Shown: positions 16,628 through 25,990, numbered from the stretch's first letter. The stretch is 35,442 bases of DNA from DASWIG01 sp965371445 (GCA_965371445.1 CBDUYN010000102.1:1-35442), one strand, 5' to 3'. The notes: generated by a model not told the origin, from the sequence alone. Numbers and translations are program-made.

Positions 16628-18148
16628 CTAGACCTTGAACTCGACGCCCTGGGCGAGCGGCAGCTCCGTGCCCCAGTTGATCGTGCAGGTCTGGCGGCGC
16701 ATGTAGGCCTTCCAGGAGTCGGAGCCGGCCTCGCGGCCGCCGCCGGTTTCTTTCTCGCCGCCGAAGGCACCGCCGATTTCGGCGCCGGAGGTGCCGATGT
16801 TGACGTTGGCGATGCCGCAGTCGCTCCCCGTGGCGGCGAGGAAGCGCTCCGCCGAGCGCATGTTCAAGGTGAAGATGGCCGACGAGAGGCCCTGCGGCAC
16901 GGCGTTGTGCATCTCGATCGCCTCGTCGAGCCCGTCGAACTCGAAGACGTAGAGGATCGGAGCGAACGTCTCGTCGCAGGTGATCGGCATCGACGCGGTG
17001 GCCGTAACGAGCGTCGGCTCGACGAAAAAGCCCGGCCGGTCGATCGTCTTGCCGCCGTAGAGCACCATTCCGCCCTGTGCCTTGATCGTCTCCAGGGCCT
17101 CCGTCATGGTGTCGACGGCGGCCTGGTTGACGAGCGGTCCCATCAAGGTGCCGGGGTCCATGGGGTCGCCAACGGTGATCGAGCCGTAGGCTCCGACCAG
17201 CTTCTCCTTCATCTGCCCGGCGATGCCGCGCTGCAAGAAAAGCCGGCGCAGCGACGTGCATCGCTGCCCGGCGGTGCCGACGGCGGCGAAGAGCACGGCC
17301 CGCAGCGCCAGGTCGAGGTCGGCGTCGTCGGTGACGAGGATGCCGTTGTTGCCGCCGAGCTCCAGGATCGTGCGGCCCACCCGGTGGGCGACGACCTCGC
17401 CGATCTTACGCCCCATCGTGGTCGAGCCGGTGGCCGAGATGAGCGGCACGCGCCGATCGGCGACGAGCGGTCCGCCCACGGCGTGGCGGTCGCCCACGGC
17501 AAGATTGAAAATGGCGGGTGCGTCGTTCGCCTTCAAGACGCGCTCGGCGATCTTGGTGACGGCGACCGCGGTCAGGACCGTCTGCGACGACGGCTTCCAA
17601 ATCATCGAGTCGCCGCAGATCGCGGCCACGGTCGAGTTCCAGGCCCAGACGGCGACGGGGAAGTTGAAGGCGGTGACGATGCCCACGGGGCCGAGCGGAT
17701 GCCACTGCTCGTACATGCGGTGGCTGGGACGCTCCGAGTGCATCGAGAGGCCGTAGAGCTGGCGCGACATGCCGACGGCGAGGTCGGCCATGTCGATCAT
17801 CTCCTGGACCTCGCCGAGGCCCTCGGAGAGGATCTTGCCCATCTCCAGCGTGACGAGGGCGCCGAGGTCGTCCTTGTGCTTGCGCAGCTCCTCGGCGAGC
17901 TGGCGGATCACCTCGCCGCGCTTCGGCGCCGGCCAGGTGCGCCACTCTTGAAAGGCCTCGACGCTCGCCGCCACGACACGCTCGTAGTCCTCGGCGGAGG
18001 CCTGGCGCACGGCGGCGATCGGCTCGCCGGTCGTCGGGTTGATGGACTCGATCAGATCGCCGCCGGTGGCGATCCAGGAACCGTCAAAGGCGCCGGGGTT
18101 CTCGGCCTCGATGCCGAGATTCCGGAGCACGGATTGCACGTCGGTCAT
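16628..18148 (-). CDS. ALDH7-family aldehyde dehydrogenase (aminoadipate-semialdehyde / piperideine-6-carboxylate dehydrogenase type)
   Basis: A 506-residue NAD-dependent aldehyde dehydrogenase of the antiquitin (ALDH7) type, which in known members oxidises L-alpha-aminoadipate semialdehyde in lysine catabolism. Seen in sequence: the nucleotide-binding GSTTMG (241-246), catalytic base E263 in ILELGGNN, catalytic cysteine C297 in GTAGQRCTSLRR, and the family-specific C-terminal segment FGGEKETGGGREAGSDSW. AAGGAG precedes the ATG by about ten bases. No other lysine-degradation gene is nearby, so the pathway is inferred from the family only. Members also act on betaine aldehyde and other substrates. 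Confidence 0.93.
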   Translation of the reverse strand: MTDVQSVLRNLGIEAENPGAFDGSWIATGGDLIESINPTTGEPIAAVRQASAEDYERVVAASVEAFQEWRTWPAPKRGEVIRQLAEELRKHKDDLGALVTLEMGKILSEGLGEVQEMIDMADLAVGMSRQLYGLSMHSERPSHRMYEQWHPLGPVGIVTAFNFPVAVWAWNSTVAAICGDSMIWKPSSQTVLTAVAVTKIAERVLKANDAPAIFNLAVGDRHAVGGPLVADRRVPLISATGSTTMGRKIGEVVAHRVGRTILELGGNNGILVTDDADLDLALRAVLFAAVGTAGQRCTSLRRLFLQRGIAGQMKEKLVGAYGSITVGDPMDPGTLMGPLVNQAAVDTMTEALETIKAQGGMVLYGGKTIDRPGFFVEPTLVTATASMPITCDETFAPILYVFEFDGLDEAIEMHNAVPQGLSSAIFTLNMRSAERFLAATGSDCGIANVNIGTSGAEIGGAFGGEKETGGGREAGSDSWKAYMRRQTCTINWGTELPLAQGVEFKV

Positions 18149-18420
18149 GGATGAGATCTCCTTGGATTGATGGCGAAAGCTGGGGGGGACCCGGATCCTC
18201 GTGGGGTGGGTCGGACGGGCAGGCCGTCTGCGGAAGGCCCAGGTCGGGACTTAGCTTAGCGCCGAGCCCGGTACCCCGCAAGGGGCGGGGACTTCGACGG
18301 CTTCGAGTCGAGCGACACGACGGCCTGGTCGTCGGTCGTCCCGTGGGCGATTGGATGGTGTAGAATCCAGAGAAGCCGAAAGGAGCCCGTAGGGAAGCTC
18401 AACGGCGAAGGAAGGAAACC
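18149..18420. other. Intergenic region with relB promoter and a 33-bp repeat copy
   Basis: About 270 bp between divergent genes. It holds the ALDH leader, the first copy of the 33-bp direct repeat (18312-18344), and a -10 box TAGAAT (18361-18366) with an upstream TG (TG-TAGAAT). That box would start the relB transcript near 18373. No good -35 box is seen. GAAGGAAGGAAACC precedes the relB ATG. Confidence 0.5.
18312..18344. repeat. 33-bp direct repeat, copy 1
   Basis: Identical over 33 bp to 18789-18821, in the same orientation. It contains the imperfect dyad ACGAC-GGCCTG-GTCGT. The two copies bracket the relB gene and the broken yafQ gene. Confidence 0.85.
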
Positions 18421-18678
18421 ATGGCAGAGACAAGCACCATCTCCGCTCGGATTGATTCCGAGACCAGGCAACGCGCCGAGCTGATTTTCCGGGAGCTTGG
18501 GCTGAGCGTCTCCCAGGCGATTACCCTCTTCTATGAGCAGGTCGGGCTCCGACGGGATCTGCCGTTCTCCCTGGAGCCCAACAAGACCACCCGTCAGGCG
18601 CTCGCGGAGGCGCAGGACCTGGACCGGCTCCCACGCTTTGTATCGACGCAAGAGCTTTTCGAGGATCTCGAGATCTGA
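18421..18678 (+). CDS. relB: RelB/DinJ-family antitoxin
   Basis: An 85-residue ribbon-helix-helix antitoxin of the RelB/DinJ type. The N-terminus TSTISARIDSETRQRAELIF, followed by RELGLSVSQAITLFYEQV, is the conserved DNA-binding and dimerisation domain, and the C-terminal tail normally wraps a YafQ/RelE toxin. A strong ribosome binding site (GGAAGGAAACC) lies before the ATG, and a TAGAAT -10 box is at 18361. The stop TGA shares its last base with the ATG of the following yafQ, the normal coupling. The antitoxin is intact although its toxin gene is broken. Confidence 0.92.
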   Translation: MAETSTISARIDSETRQRAELIFRELGLSVSQAITLFYEQVGLRRDLPFSLEPNKTTRQALAEAQDLDRLPRFVSTQELFEDLEI

Positions 18679-18760
18679 TGAGAGCGATTCGCCGAACGAC
18701 CCAGTTCAAGAAAGACGTCAAGCGTTCGTCGAAGCGCGGTAAGGACCTGGCGGCGGCCAC
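18678..18760 (+). pseudogene. yafQ: Truncated yafQ-type toxin
   Basis: The first 25 or so residues (MRAIRRTTQFKKDVKRSSKR then GKDL) match the N-terminus of YafQ, a RelE-superfamily mRNA interferase of about 90 residues. After GKDL the expected core and C-terminal catalytic histidines are missing. The frame runs on to 18932 through unrelated Arg/Pro/Thr-rich sequence that includes the second copy of the 33-bp repeat. The toxin is therefore inactivated, leaving an orphan antitoxin. Confidence 0.75.
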
Positions 18761-18788
18761 GGCCAATCCGGATCAGCCGACACCGACG

Positions 18789-18821
18789 GCGACACGACGG
18801 CCTGGTCGTCGGTCGTCCCGT
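18789..18821. repeat. 33-bp direct repeat, copy 2
   Basis: Second copy of the repeat at 18312-18344, same orientation, 477 bp apart. It lies about 30 bp past the point where yafQ similarity ends and about 75 bp beyond the 3' end of the RADAR operon. Confidence 0.85.
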
Positions 18822-18894
18822 ACCGGCCCCCAGAGTCTCGCTTCCGCCAGGCAAAGAGTAGAGCACGTGGGCCGGCACCACGTCGACCTACGAG

Positions 18895-19395
18895 TCACCG
18901 TGGGTCAGACATACCAGACATGTACACGATAGCCTCCCTGGTGGCCTCGGCCAGAGTGGTGCAGCGCACCATGTGGGGATAGGGCTTCATCTGTGCCCAC
19001 AGGTAGTTGCGCCCCTCGACGTCGGGGTCGACGTGGACGAAGGTTCGGATCCCCATCCCCGTCAGGAATCCGAGCTCGCAGCGGGCGGCAAGAGCCGCGA
19101 CCCGTGCGCCGCTGTCGTCGGTGTCGGGAACGTTGCTGGCGTTGAAATACTCCACTTTTCTCGCCAGGTGGTAGATCGCACACGTGGCGTCGAGCAGGCC
19201 TCGGTGCTGCTCGGCCACGAGCTCGTCGATGAGCTCTTGCATCGCGTCGCCGTTCTCGTGGGTGATTCCCTCCCAGCGCGGATCCGTCGGATCGTGCCAC
19301 TCGACGCCGGCCGCGTCGAGACGCGCCATGCACGCCTCGCGCCAGTCGCCGGACTGGCTCCCGTAGAGGCCGACGAAGCGTCGCGGTCTTGTCAT
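18895..19395 (-). CDS. Nucleoside 2-deoxyribosyltransferase-like protein, last gene of the RADAR operon
   Basis: A 166-residue protein with an alpha/beta layout like nucleoside 2-deoxyribosyltransferase-type proteins, which cleave or exchange N-glycosidic bonds of (deoxy)nucleosides or nucleotides. Visible are the opening strand FVGLYGSQSGDWREACMARL, a WHDPTDPRWEGITHENGD loop after strand 2, LLDATCAIYHLARK, and the later segment AALAARCELGFLTGMGIRTF resembling the E-x-G-x-x-x-x-x-G helix of the family. The assignment is by pattern and moderately sure; which residue would be the catalytic glutamate is not certain. It overlaps the membrane-protein gene by four bases (19392-19395), so it is translated with the RADAR genes. 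A role in handling modified nucleotides made or sensed by the deaminase is an inference from context. Confidence 0.7.
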   Translation of the reverse strand: MTRPRRFVGLYGSQSGDWREACMARLDAAGVEWHDPTDPRWEGITHENGDAMQELIDELVAEQHRGLLDATCAIYHLARKVEYFNASNVPDTDDSGARVAALAARCELGFLTGMGIRTFVHVDPDVEGRNYLWAQMKPYPHMVRCTTLAEATREAIVYMSGMSDPR

Positions 19396-20153
19396 GTTTT
19401 CTTCGGGGTCGGCTCTGAGATCTCAGACTGCCTGCCGCCGCTCAGAAGAAGCGCGTCGAGACGCTGCCTCGGCATCATCAGGAAGTTGACGTAGAGCCGC
19501 ACGGCCCGAGCCCGATACTCCGTTTTGACGACCTCTCGTCCGACGACCCAGAGGAGGGCAAGGACGACGAGGAGGCCGAGGACGAGAAGGCAACCGGCGA
19601 ACGGCTGAAAGCCCCGGCTCAGGTGAGCCGCCCAGAGGACGAGGACCAGCATCGACGACACGAACGTGATGCCGGTCGACTTGGCCCGGTCGACGAAAAG
19701 TCGGGTGCTCGACGGGTCGATACCGCCCAGGATCTCGTAGAGGAGGTAGTCGTTGAAGCGACACGAAAGAGCTTGGTGAAGCTCGTGCAAGTCGTCTTGA
19801 GTCCGCGCGACGACCTTCTCGCGCAAGGCGACGAGCGTGTCCGTCTCCGAGCGGGACCACAAGGCGTCGAAGTTTCTCCGGAGAGTACCGTCAAAGATCA
19901 CTTGATGAAGCAGGCTCAGCACGTAGCTCGTGCCCAGCACGACCACGAACGCCAGGGCGCCCAAGATTCTCAAGTCTTGGGCGAGGTCGGACTTCACCAG
20001 GTCTTCCAACCAGGGGACCAGGTCCGCCGTCGTCTTCTTCTCGTGAAAGACACCGTCGACGAGGGCGGCCACGGCGAGAAGGAAGAAAAAGACCGCGGAA
20101 GGAGCGATCGCCCGCTTGATGAAGTCCTGGAAGAGGTCGACGAGCTTGTCCAT
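19392..20153 (-). CDS. Four-helix membrane protein, RADAR accessory candidate
   Basis: A 253-residue inner-membrane protein with two pairs of transmembrane helices: about 18-36 (SAVFFFLLAVAALVDGVF) and 62-85 (ILGALAFVVVLGTSYVLSLL), then after a charged, probably cytosolic stretch of 75 residues, about 162-180 (TGITFVSSMLVLVLWAAHL) and 185-206 (FAGCLLVLGLLVVLALLWVV). No enzyme motif is seen. RADAR loci are known to carry an extra membrane protein (SLATT-domain or Csx27-like) as a third gene, and position 20 bp after the rdrB-like gene fits that role. The sequence is not clearly either family. It may anchor the complex at the membrane or act as an effector. Confidence 0.75.
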   Translation of the reverse strand: MDKLVDLFQDFIKRAIAPSAVFFFLLAVAALVDGVFHEKKTTADLVPWLEDLVKSDLAQDLRILGALAFVVVLGTSYVLSLLHQVIFDGTLRRNFDALWSRSETDTLVALREKVVARTQDDLHELHQALSCRFNDYLLYEILGGIDPSSTRLFVDRAKSTGITFVSSMLVLVLWAAHLSRGFQPFAGCLLVLGLLVVLALLWVVGREVVKTEYRARAVRLYVNFLMMPRQRLDALLLSGGRQSEISEPTPKKT

Positions 20154-20173
20154 GATCGCTCATGCAGTTCCGG

Positions 20174-23053
20174 TTATCTCTCGCGCGATTCCGACGCGCC
20201 CTCGGGCGGTCTCGCAGGGCGCCGTCGGCCCGACGGTTTGGGACGGTAGCGCGGCGGCAGTCCCTGCACCCTGCGTGCCAGGTTCGGGTACATCTGCCGG
20301 AGGCGTTCGAGCAGGATGAGGACATCCTGGTAGCGCGGATCTTCCGGAGAAGACGGCAAGACGTTGAGGAACGAGAAGTCGGTGCCGTTCTTGCGCAGCC
20401 ATTCCAGCCACTGCTCGACCTGGGTCTCCGGGACATCGTTTTTCAAGAGGTGCTCCCCCAGGAGGTAGTATTCGTGCATCAGCGAAGTCCCGACGACACC
20501 TGGATCGTCGGTGTTGACGGTGACGCGGATCCCGGGACGGAGTCGGTTCTCCTCGTCGAGGGTCATGCGGAAGACGTGGTGATCCGCCAAGCGGCCCATG
20601 GGACCGACGACGCGGTTGATCGTCGGGTTGACCTCGACCACCAGCTGACGTTTCTGGACCATCTCCTGGACCTTCGTCTGCGCCTCCTGGCACACCTGGT
20701 GCCAAAGCTTCCATTGATCTTGCATGTCGACGGGCTCGATCTCGTCGCCCGTGGCACGGACCGCCAGGTTGTACCAGTAGAGGCCGAGCAGACGGAAGGC
20801 GTCGTTGGAGCCGACGTGGCGGTTGACGTCGGCGAGGACCCGGCTCTGTACTCTCGCCCAGCGCAGCTCCTGGTCCCCGTGGTGAGAGCGGCGGATAATC
20901 GCGCCGTGCCCGGCCCCGAGGTCGTGGACGTCGATGCTGTTGGGATCGAGCTGCCGCAAGCGCCAGGCGTCGTAGAGGGTCGGCGGCGGCAGGTGAAGGT
21001 CGGAGACCACTTCGCAGCGCGGGGATTCGGGACGTCGGGCGCAGTAGATCTCGCGGCTCAAGCGCTGGATCGTGTCCTCGACCTCCAGGTCACCGATCAG
21101 GTCGTGGCCGGGACCCAGGAGGTGATGAAGCCACACGAGGTCGTCGAGCCATTCCAGCTTCGGGACCAGGGCCTGGTAGCTGATCTGTGCGGCCCAGGTG
21201 TCGGGAGCCAGAGCCAGGGCGATGGCGTGTCCGAGGCGGTCGCCGGGCCGCGGCCTCAGGAACTCGATCACCTCGTGGATCGCCCGCAGGCCGGAGAGGA
21301 GGTGGCGAAAGTCCTCGCCGACGTGGTAGGTCATGCCGAGTTGGCGGTCGGCGACCAGAGCCTGGATGGCGGCGAAATGGGGGAAGCGAGCCAGCAGCGG
21401 GTCACGCCGAAGCTCGATGGGAAACTCTCGCAGGAAGCGGAAGGCGGGAGCGAAGACCTCCGGCGGAGTGCTGAGCTCGAGACTGGCGGCGTCGATGCCG
21501 ACGACGAACGGCACCACCGGGTGTGGGGTGCGGAGCAGGCGGTAGAGCTGGAAGGCGTGGGCGCGGGTCTGCCGGCGGATCTGGCCGTGACGCTGGGAGC
21601 GGTAGTAGCGCCGGCCCTCCCGCGGGTCCGCCTCCTGTTTCTTGAAGTGAATCACCAGGCCGAACTTGTGGAGCTGTCCGCGCTGCCGGCAATCCGCATA
21701 GCCCAGCACCCAGGGGACGAGGTCGATGGCGCCCCGCTCCGGCGGGCTGACCCGTCCTTCCACGACCTTGAGCGACTGGGTGCGGCTCAGGCGTTCCAGG
21801 ATCAGACCGTGCTCGGTGAGCGAGGTGCGCTCCCGGAGCTTGCGTTGGTGGGCGTCGAAGAAACGGTTGAATTGCCGCAGACCCGTGGTCTTGCCGCTCT
21901 GGGTCGCCTGCTGCCAGTGGTGGGTGTGGTACACCAGGTAGCGAAAGAACACCTGGTGCAGGTACTGACGCAGCAGCGCGCTCCAGCGGGAAGCCGAATG
22001 CGATAGCGAGCGCTTGCCGGCGAGCGCCGTGTCGTGGCGCAGCAGCGCGATCTGGACGGCAAAGTGCAGGCGGTCGAGAAGCGCGATGCGTTGACGCACC
22101 GTGTCGGCCGGACGCTGGCCGAAGTAGCGCAGGCCGTAGGCCGTGGGGTCGATGACGCGCAGGAGCCAGAGCACGTCCTCGCTCACCGCGGGCAGACGCT
22201 GCTGGGTCAGCTTCCGCAGCTCTTGCTTGAGGGCTTCGCGGAGTCGCAAGCGGATGCGTTGGCCCTCGACCCGCGCGCCGGCGTGGTAGAGCCGATCGAG
22301 GTGCGGGATCATCCGAAAGGGCAGGCCACCCGCCGGACCGACGTGTGCCGCCAGGAGACCGAGGGCCAGCATGCGCACCGCCGCCCGCCCGAGGATCAGC
22401 AGCCGTTCCTCCTCGGCTTTGAATTCCTTGAGGATGCTCCGCGAGAGGGGACGCAAGATGTGGTCGGCCCAGCTCTCGTCGCCGGAGAGAACGCCCCAGA
22501 GATGCAGGTGCCCTTCACTGACTCCGCGCTCCACCACCGCCCGCAGGCTTCGGCCGGTGGTGTGCAACTGACCCAGCGAATCCGACAACGCCAGGGCGCG
22601 CTCGGCTTCGAGAGAGCCGCCGACCACAGCCCGTGAATGGCAGTGACGGATCAGGTGCCGGACAGGAAAGCGCAGAGCCAGCTCGTGGATCTCGATCATC
22701 CGGTGCTCGCGGACGGTGAGCTCGTTGCCCTGCCAGCGGAAATAACGCTCCCCCAGGTGATCCAGCTCGGCCATCAGGTCGTAGCCCGCCGGCGGTGCCA
22801 CGGCGCGTAAGTGGCGCCGCGACACCGGGCCCCGGCCGATCCGCGTTCCCTGCTTGCGGGTGAGGTTGACGATGTCGTCGACGGTGTCGTAGGAGTAGGT
22901 CGGGAACTCGCGCACCAGCCAGGCCTGCTCGCGGACCTGCACCGGGATGTGGTCGGCGATCCAGGCCAGAGGCAGCCTCAGGCCCTCCGCGCCCTCCACC
23001 CAGCAGAGGAGCGGGCCCATGCGGCCGAGGACTTCGGGAGGAAGCTCGCTCAT
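20174..23053 (-). CDS. rdrB: RADAR adenosine deaminase, RdrB-like
   Basis: A 959-residue protein, far larger than housekeeping adenosine deaminases and in the RdrB size class. The amidohydrolase metal site is spread over the chain: H182-L-H184 in SEGHLHLWG, then a large insertion (about 200-560), H577-V-G-E580 in TYHVGED with the catalytic glutamate, H609 in RLGHAIAL, the EVNPTIN segment (807-813), and D849-D850 in VNTDDPG. RdrB assembles into a large shell and deaminates adenosine in RNA or (d)ATP during phage infection, with RdrA. It starts 12 bp after the ATPase stop on the same strand. The C-terminal tail is Arg/Pro-rich. Assignment rests on these motifs, the insertion and the ATPase neighbour. 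Confidence 0.88.
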   Translation of the reverse strand: MSELPPEVLGRMGPLLCWVEGAEGLRLPLAWIADHIPVQVREQAWLVREFPTYSYDTVDDIVNLTRKQGTRIGRGPVSRRHLRAVAPPAGYDLMAELDHLGERYFRWQGNELTVREHRMIEIHELALRFPVRHLIRHCHSRAVVGGSLEAERALALSDSLGQLHTTGRSLRAVVERGVSEGHLHLWGVLSGDESWADHILRPLSRSILKEFKAEEERLLILGRAAVRMLALGLLAAHVGPAGGLPFRMIPHLDRLYHAGARVEGQRIRLRLREALKQELRKLTQQRLPAVSEDVLWLLRVIDPTAYGLRYFGQRPADTVRQRIALLDRLHFAVQIALLRHDTALAGKRSLSHSASRWSALLRQYLHQVFFRYLVYHTHHWQQATQSGKTTGLRQFNRFFDAHQRKLRERTSLTEHGLILERLSRTQSLKVVEGRVSPPERGAIDLVPWVLGYADCRQRGQLHKFGLVIHFKKQEADPREGRRYYRSQRHGQIRRQTRAHAFQLYRLLRTPHPVVPFVVGIDAASLELSTPPEVFAPAFRFLREFPIELRRDPLLARFPHFAAIQALVADRQLGMTYHVGEDFRHLLSGLRAIHEVIEFLRPRPGDRLGHAIALALAPDTWAAQISYQALVPKLEWLDDLVWLHHLLGPGHDLIGDLEVEDTIQRLSREIYCARRPESPRCEVVSDLHLPPPTLYDAWRLRQLDPNSIDVHDLGAGHGAIIRRSHHGDQELRWARVQSRVLADVNRHVGSNDAFRLLGLYWYNLAVRATGDEIEPVDMQDQWKLWHQVCQEAQTKVQEMVQKRQLVVEVNPTINRVVGPMGRLADHHVFRMTLDEENRLRPGIRVTVNTDDPGVVGTSLMHEYYLLGEHLLKNDVPETQVEQWLEWLRKNGTDFSFLNVLPSSPEDPRYQDVLILLERLRQMYPNLARRVQGLPPRYRPKPSGRRRPARPPEGASESRER

Positions 23054-23065
23054 GACGCTTGCCGC

Positions 23066-25981
23066 TCAGATCTTCTCCGGCGCCGGCTCGTCGCTTCGCT
23101 CGTCGTAGAACGGGGACTCGGGCCAGCTCACTCGTCCCATATCCGCAAACCGTAGCATTTCGAGCTGTCGGGGATCCTCGCCGCGCACGAAATTGCTGGC
23201 GCCGATCTTCTCCTTGATCCAGAGTCCGAACTCTTCCCGATTCTCCGAGGGCTGATCCGCGATGCTAGCCTCCACGATCTCGTCGATCTCTTTCTTGGCA
23301 TCTGGGAAAAACGGCCGAACGAAGGGGCAAGTCATGAGTAGGAGAGACATGTAGGAACGGGAAGGGAAGTAGTCCACGAGAACCACCATCCATTTCTGGA
23401 GGATTTCGAGCGCGGTCCACTTCTCGGTCGAGGACTCGAACATCGACGTCTGCAGCGTGGCCCAGAAATCACCCATCAGGGAGTCGCCATGGAAGAGCCG
23501 GACATGACAATGATCCCACATGATCAGCCCGCGCGGGCTAGTGTCGATGTATTCGTCGCTGATTCCCGGACAGGATCGTTTGCACTTTTCCTTGAGATCT
23601 TCGCGGTCCCGCGTCAACATCGGGTGGATCTGGAATTTTTCCGGAGTAAAGAGCTCGATCCAGCTCAAGACGCACCTTGCGAGCTCTTCAAGCTCTGGGA
23701 GCACCTTGCCGTCCGAACCCTCGCCCGACCACGGATGGAACTTGAGCCCGGTCTGATCGTGGACTCTGGCGGTCCGGCGGCTGGGGGCTCCGGCGATCGA
23801 GGCCGCTCGTATATGCTCCTTGAGCAGGGAGGTCACGTAGGGCTCGGGCAAATCGTGACCGACGGCACGGAAGCGCACACCGTCTTGCAGGAGCTGTGCC
23901 GCGAGACCCAGTCCTCGCCAGAGGGAGATGGCGCCCCAGCGAATCCCTCGTTCGTAGCCCAGGAAAAACCACAGGCGGCCGAGAATTCGGGCCTTGTGAA
24001 AACGGCTCATCAGCTCGGGGTCCTTGCTGGCCTTTTTGTGAAGGGCCTCGACCACCGAGTTGATGTCCCGGACGCTGATGAGCACCATGCCGGTGGAAAA
24101 GACCGCTTCGTTGGCCAGGGCTTCCCGCATGGCGTGTACGGGGCCGCTGCGCAGGCCCCAGCCGACGCCGCGCACCCTGCCGACGTCGTGGTGCATTTGA
24201 TGAAGGTCCCGACGCCGGTTGCGGGCCAGGATCTGGGGAAGGTAGAAGCCGATCCACAGGTTCACGAACCAGATGAACCCCTTGCGAACCGAGAACGAAT
24301 GCTTCCGCCTGGTAGAAGCCAGGCTTCCGTAGTCCCTGACGATCGAGTCGGGCTCGTCGCCGGTGGGCTCTTCGCCTTCCATCCTGGGCCGGAAGGCGTT
24401 GGCGGCGAGAAGCGACAGCATCTGAGAGCGGCGGTCCTCGGTCTTGTAACGCCAGCGCTTGATCATCATGCGGCGTTCTTCGAGCGGTAGAGAGAGGATC
24501 CCCTCCAGCACGACATGTCGCAGGCTTCCCTGCGACCAGCTATAGAGATCCTCGAGGTTGAGATGGAGCTCTTTCAAGGTGTCGCGATGGACGTTTAGCA
24601 TCGCCCAGACGGTGCGGTTGAAAACCACCGCCCAGGAAGTCGTTGGTAATGGAGGCCTTTCGCGCGGGCGCGCCGCGGTGTTGTCATCGCCGCGCACCCG
24701 CCCCTCCTCGTTGTCGGTCTCGTCCTGCGGCGTGACGTACTGACTGACCTTGGAGGCTTCCAGGGCGTCCAGGATCTGGAGCTGGCGGCGCAGGGTGGAG
24801 GAGCGTAATGGTGGTCGAACGCTGAGCACCTCGGGCCACTCGGCACAGCCGAAGAGCAGGCGTGACGCGATCTGGAGCAATGCCTGGACCGACCGCCCCT
24901 TCTGTTCGCCGGCCAACTGGACATTCTCTCCGGAGAGCGCGCTCAACTGGAAGCGGGCGGCCTGCACACGGGCCGGAGCGGGGCCGAGGCGGATGCGGTT
25001 GCGCACCGGGAAGAGTTTAGCCAGATACTGGACGGCGAGGTTCTCATGCACCGACAATTGGGTCGACGCCTCAAGAAGGTGTTCGTCCGTCGCATTCTCG
25101 GTCATCAGGTCGCGCTTGAAGTGCGCGGTCAGTAGTTCCTCGGCCAGGCGCCCGGTAAAAGTGAAGATCGGGATCAGGCGAGGATGCATCAGGTAGTGCC
25201 GGTAGGTGTCCAGGACGGCGCTCAGGATGTCGAACGACATATCGGCGTCGTCGACCGGTAAGAGTATCACCGAGTTGCCTCCTGGGCCGGCCAGGGAATT
25301 GGCGAGCTCGTCGATGAAGGTTTCCATCTTCTCGCGCAGGCGCAGACCGCTTGTATTGCGCTCGAGACGGTCGAGGCTGACGCCGATAGGGTCGTAATCC
25401 TGGGGCCGCGACAACAAGGGGTCGTCGACCACCTGCAGATAGTCGCTCATCTCCTGGAACACCTGGGCGACCGGCGAAAGAATGCGGTCGGGATCGGATT
25501 CACCGTAACCTCCGGTCTCGCCATACTCCTTGCTGCGTTCCTTCTCGTCAGTCTCAAGAGCCGTCGCCAAAAAATCGTAGAGGAAATGATCCCCGGTCAT
25601 GCGCCGGGGCTCGATCACCGGTAGAGCGTAGACGTTCAGCTCGTTCTTGTTGCGCCGGAGTGATTGCACCTCCTCGCGGAAGGTATGGAGCAAACTGCTC
25701 TTGCCCGAACCGTAGGCGCCGAAAATGGCGACCGAGAGCACGTTCTGACGGTGGTACGCGTGTTCCCCGGAGTGTCGATAGGTCGGAGAACGGTAGCTGT
25801 CTTCCACACGGCTAAGCCGTGCTCTCTCCGATTCTGACGCGAGAGTCTCGACGTGCCCGCGGATCAGCTTGAACATTCGGGACAGCTCGATCTTCCACAG
25901 ACTCTCTTCCTTGCTGAAGGCGTGGGCGGTGCGCGAGCGGTCGAGGGTGATGATTTCGGGTAGGAAATCTTCGAGTTCCAT
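23066..25981 (-). CDS. rdrA: RADAR ATPase, RdrA-like
   Basis: A 971-residue P-loop ATPase in the RdrA size class. The Walker A motif is FGAYGSGKSS (87-96) and the Walker B-like acidic strand is SVILLPVDDADMS (237-249). The long C-terminal half is helical with no other enzyme motif, as expected for the part of RdrA that forms the ring and docks on RdrB. In known systems RdrA is needed to detect infection and activate or target deamination. AAGGA six bases before the ATG overlaps the stop region of the preceding small gene (gap 9 bp), and rdrB follows after 12 bp, so all are one operon. Confidence 0.88.
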   Translation of the reverse strand: MELEDFLPEIITLDRSRTAHAFSKEESLWKIELSRMFKLIRGHVETLASESERARLSRVEDSYRSPTYRHSGEHAYHRQNVLSVAIFGAYGSGKSSLLHTFREEVQSLRRNKNELNVYALPVIEPRRMTGDHFLYDFLATALETDEKERSKEYGETGGYGESDPDRILSPVAQVFQEMSDYLQVVDDPLLSRPQDYDPIGVSLDRLERNTSGLRLREKMETFIDELANSLAGPGGNSVILLPVDDADMSFDILSAVLDTYRHYLMHPRLIPIFTFTGRLAEELLTAHFKRDLMTENATDEHLLEASTQLSVHENLAVQYLAKLFPVRNRIRLGPAPARVQAARFQLSALSGENVQLAGEQKGRSVQALLQIASRLLFGCAEWPEVLSVRPPLRSSTLRRQLQILDALEASKVSQYVTPQDETDNEEGRVRGDDNTAARPRERPPLPTTSWAVVFNRTVWAMLNVHRDTLKELHLNLEDLYSWSQGSLRHVVLEGILSLPLEERRMMIKRWRYKTEDRRSQMLSLLAANAFRPRMEGEEPTGDEPDSIVRDYGSLASTRRKHSFSVRKGFIWFVNLWIGFYLPQILARNRRRDLHQMHHDVGRVRGVGWGLRSGPVHAMREALANEAVFSTGMVLISVRDINSVVEALHKKASKDPELMSRFHKARILGRLWFFLGYERGIRWGAISLWRGLGLAAQLLQDGVRFRAVGHDLPEPYVTSLLKEHIRAASIAGAPSRRTARVHDQTGLKFHPWSGEGSDGKVLPELEELARCVLSWIELFTPEKFQIHPMLTRDREDLKEKCKRSCPGISDEYIDTSPRGLIMWDHCHVRLFHGDSLMGDFWATLQTSMFESSTEKWTALEILQKWMVVLVDYFPSRSYMSLLLMTCPFVRPFFPDAKKEIDEIVEASIADQPSENREEFGLWIKEKIGASNFVRGEDPRQLEMLRFADMGRVSWPESPFYDERSDEPAPEKI

Positions 25982-25990
25982 CGCGTGTCC

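Noticed and set aside
18865..18883. Hairpin ACGTGG-GCCGGCA-CCACGT as the RADAR operon terminator
   Set aside because: The stem is only 6 bp and has no T run; too weak to call.
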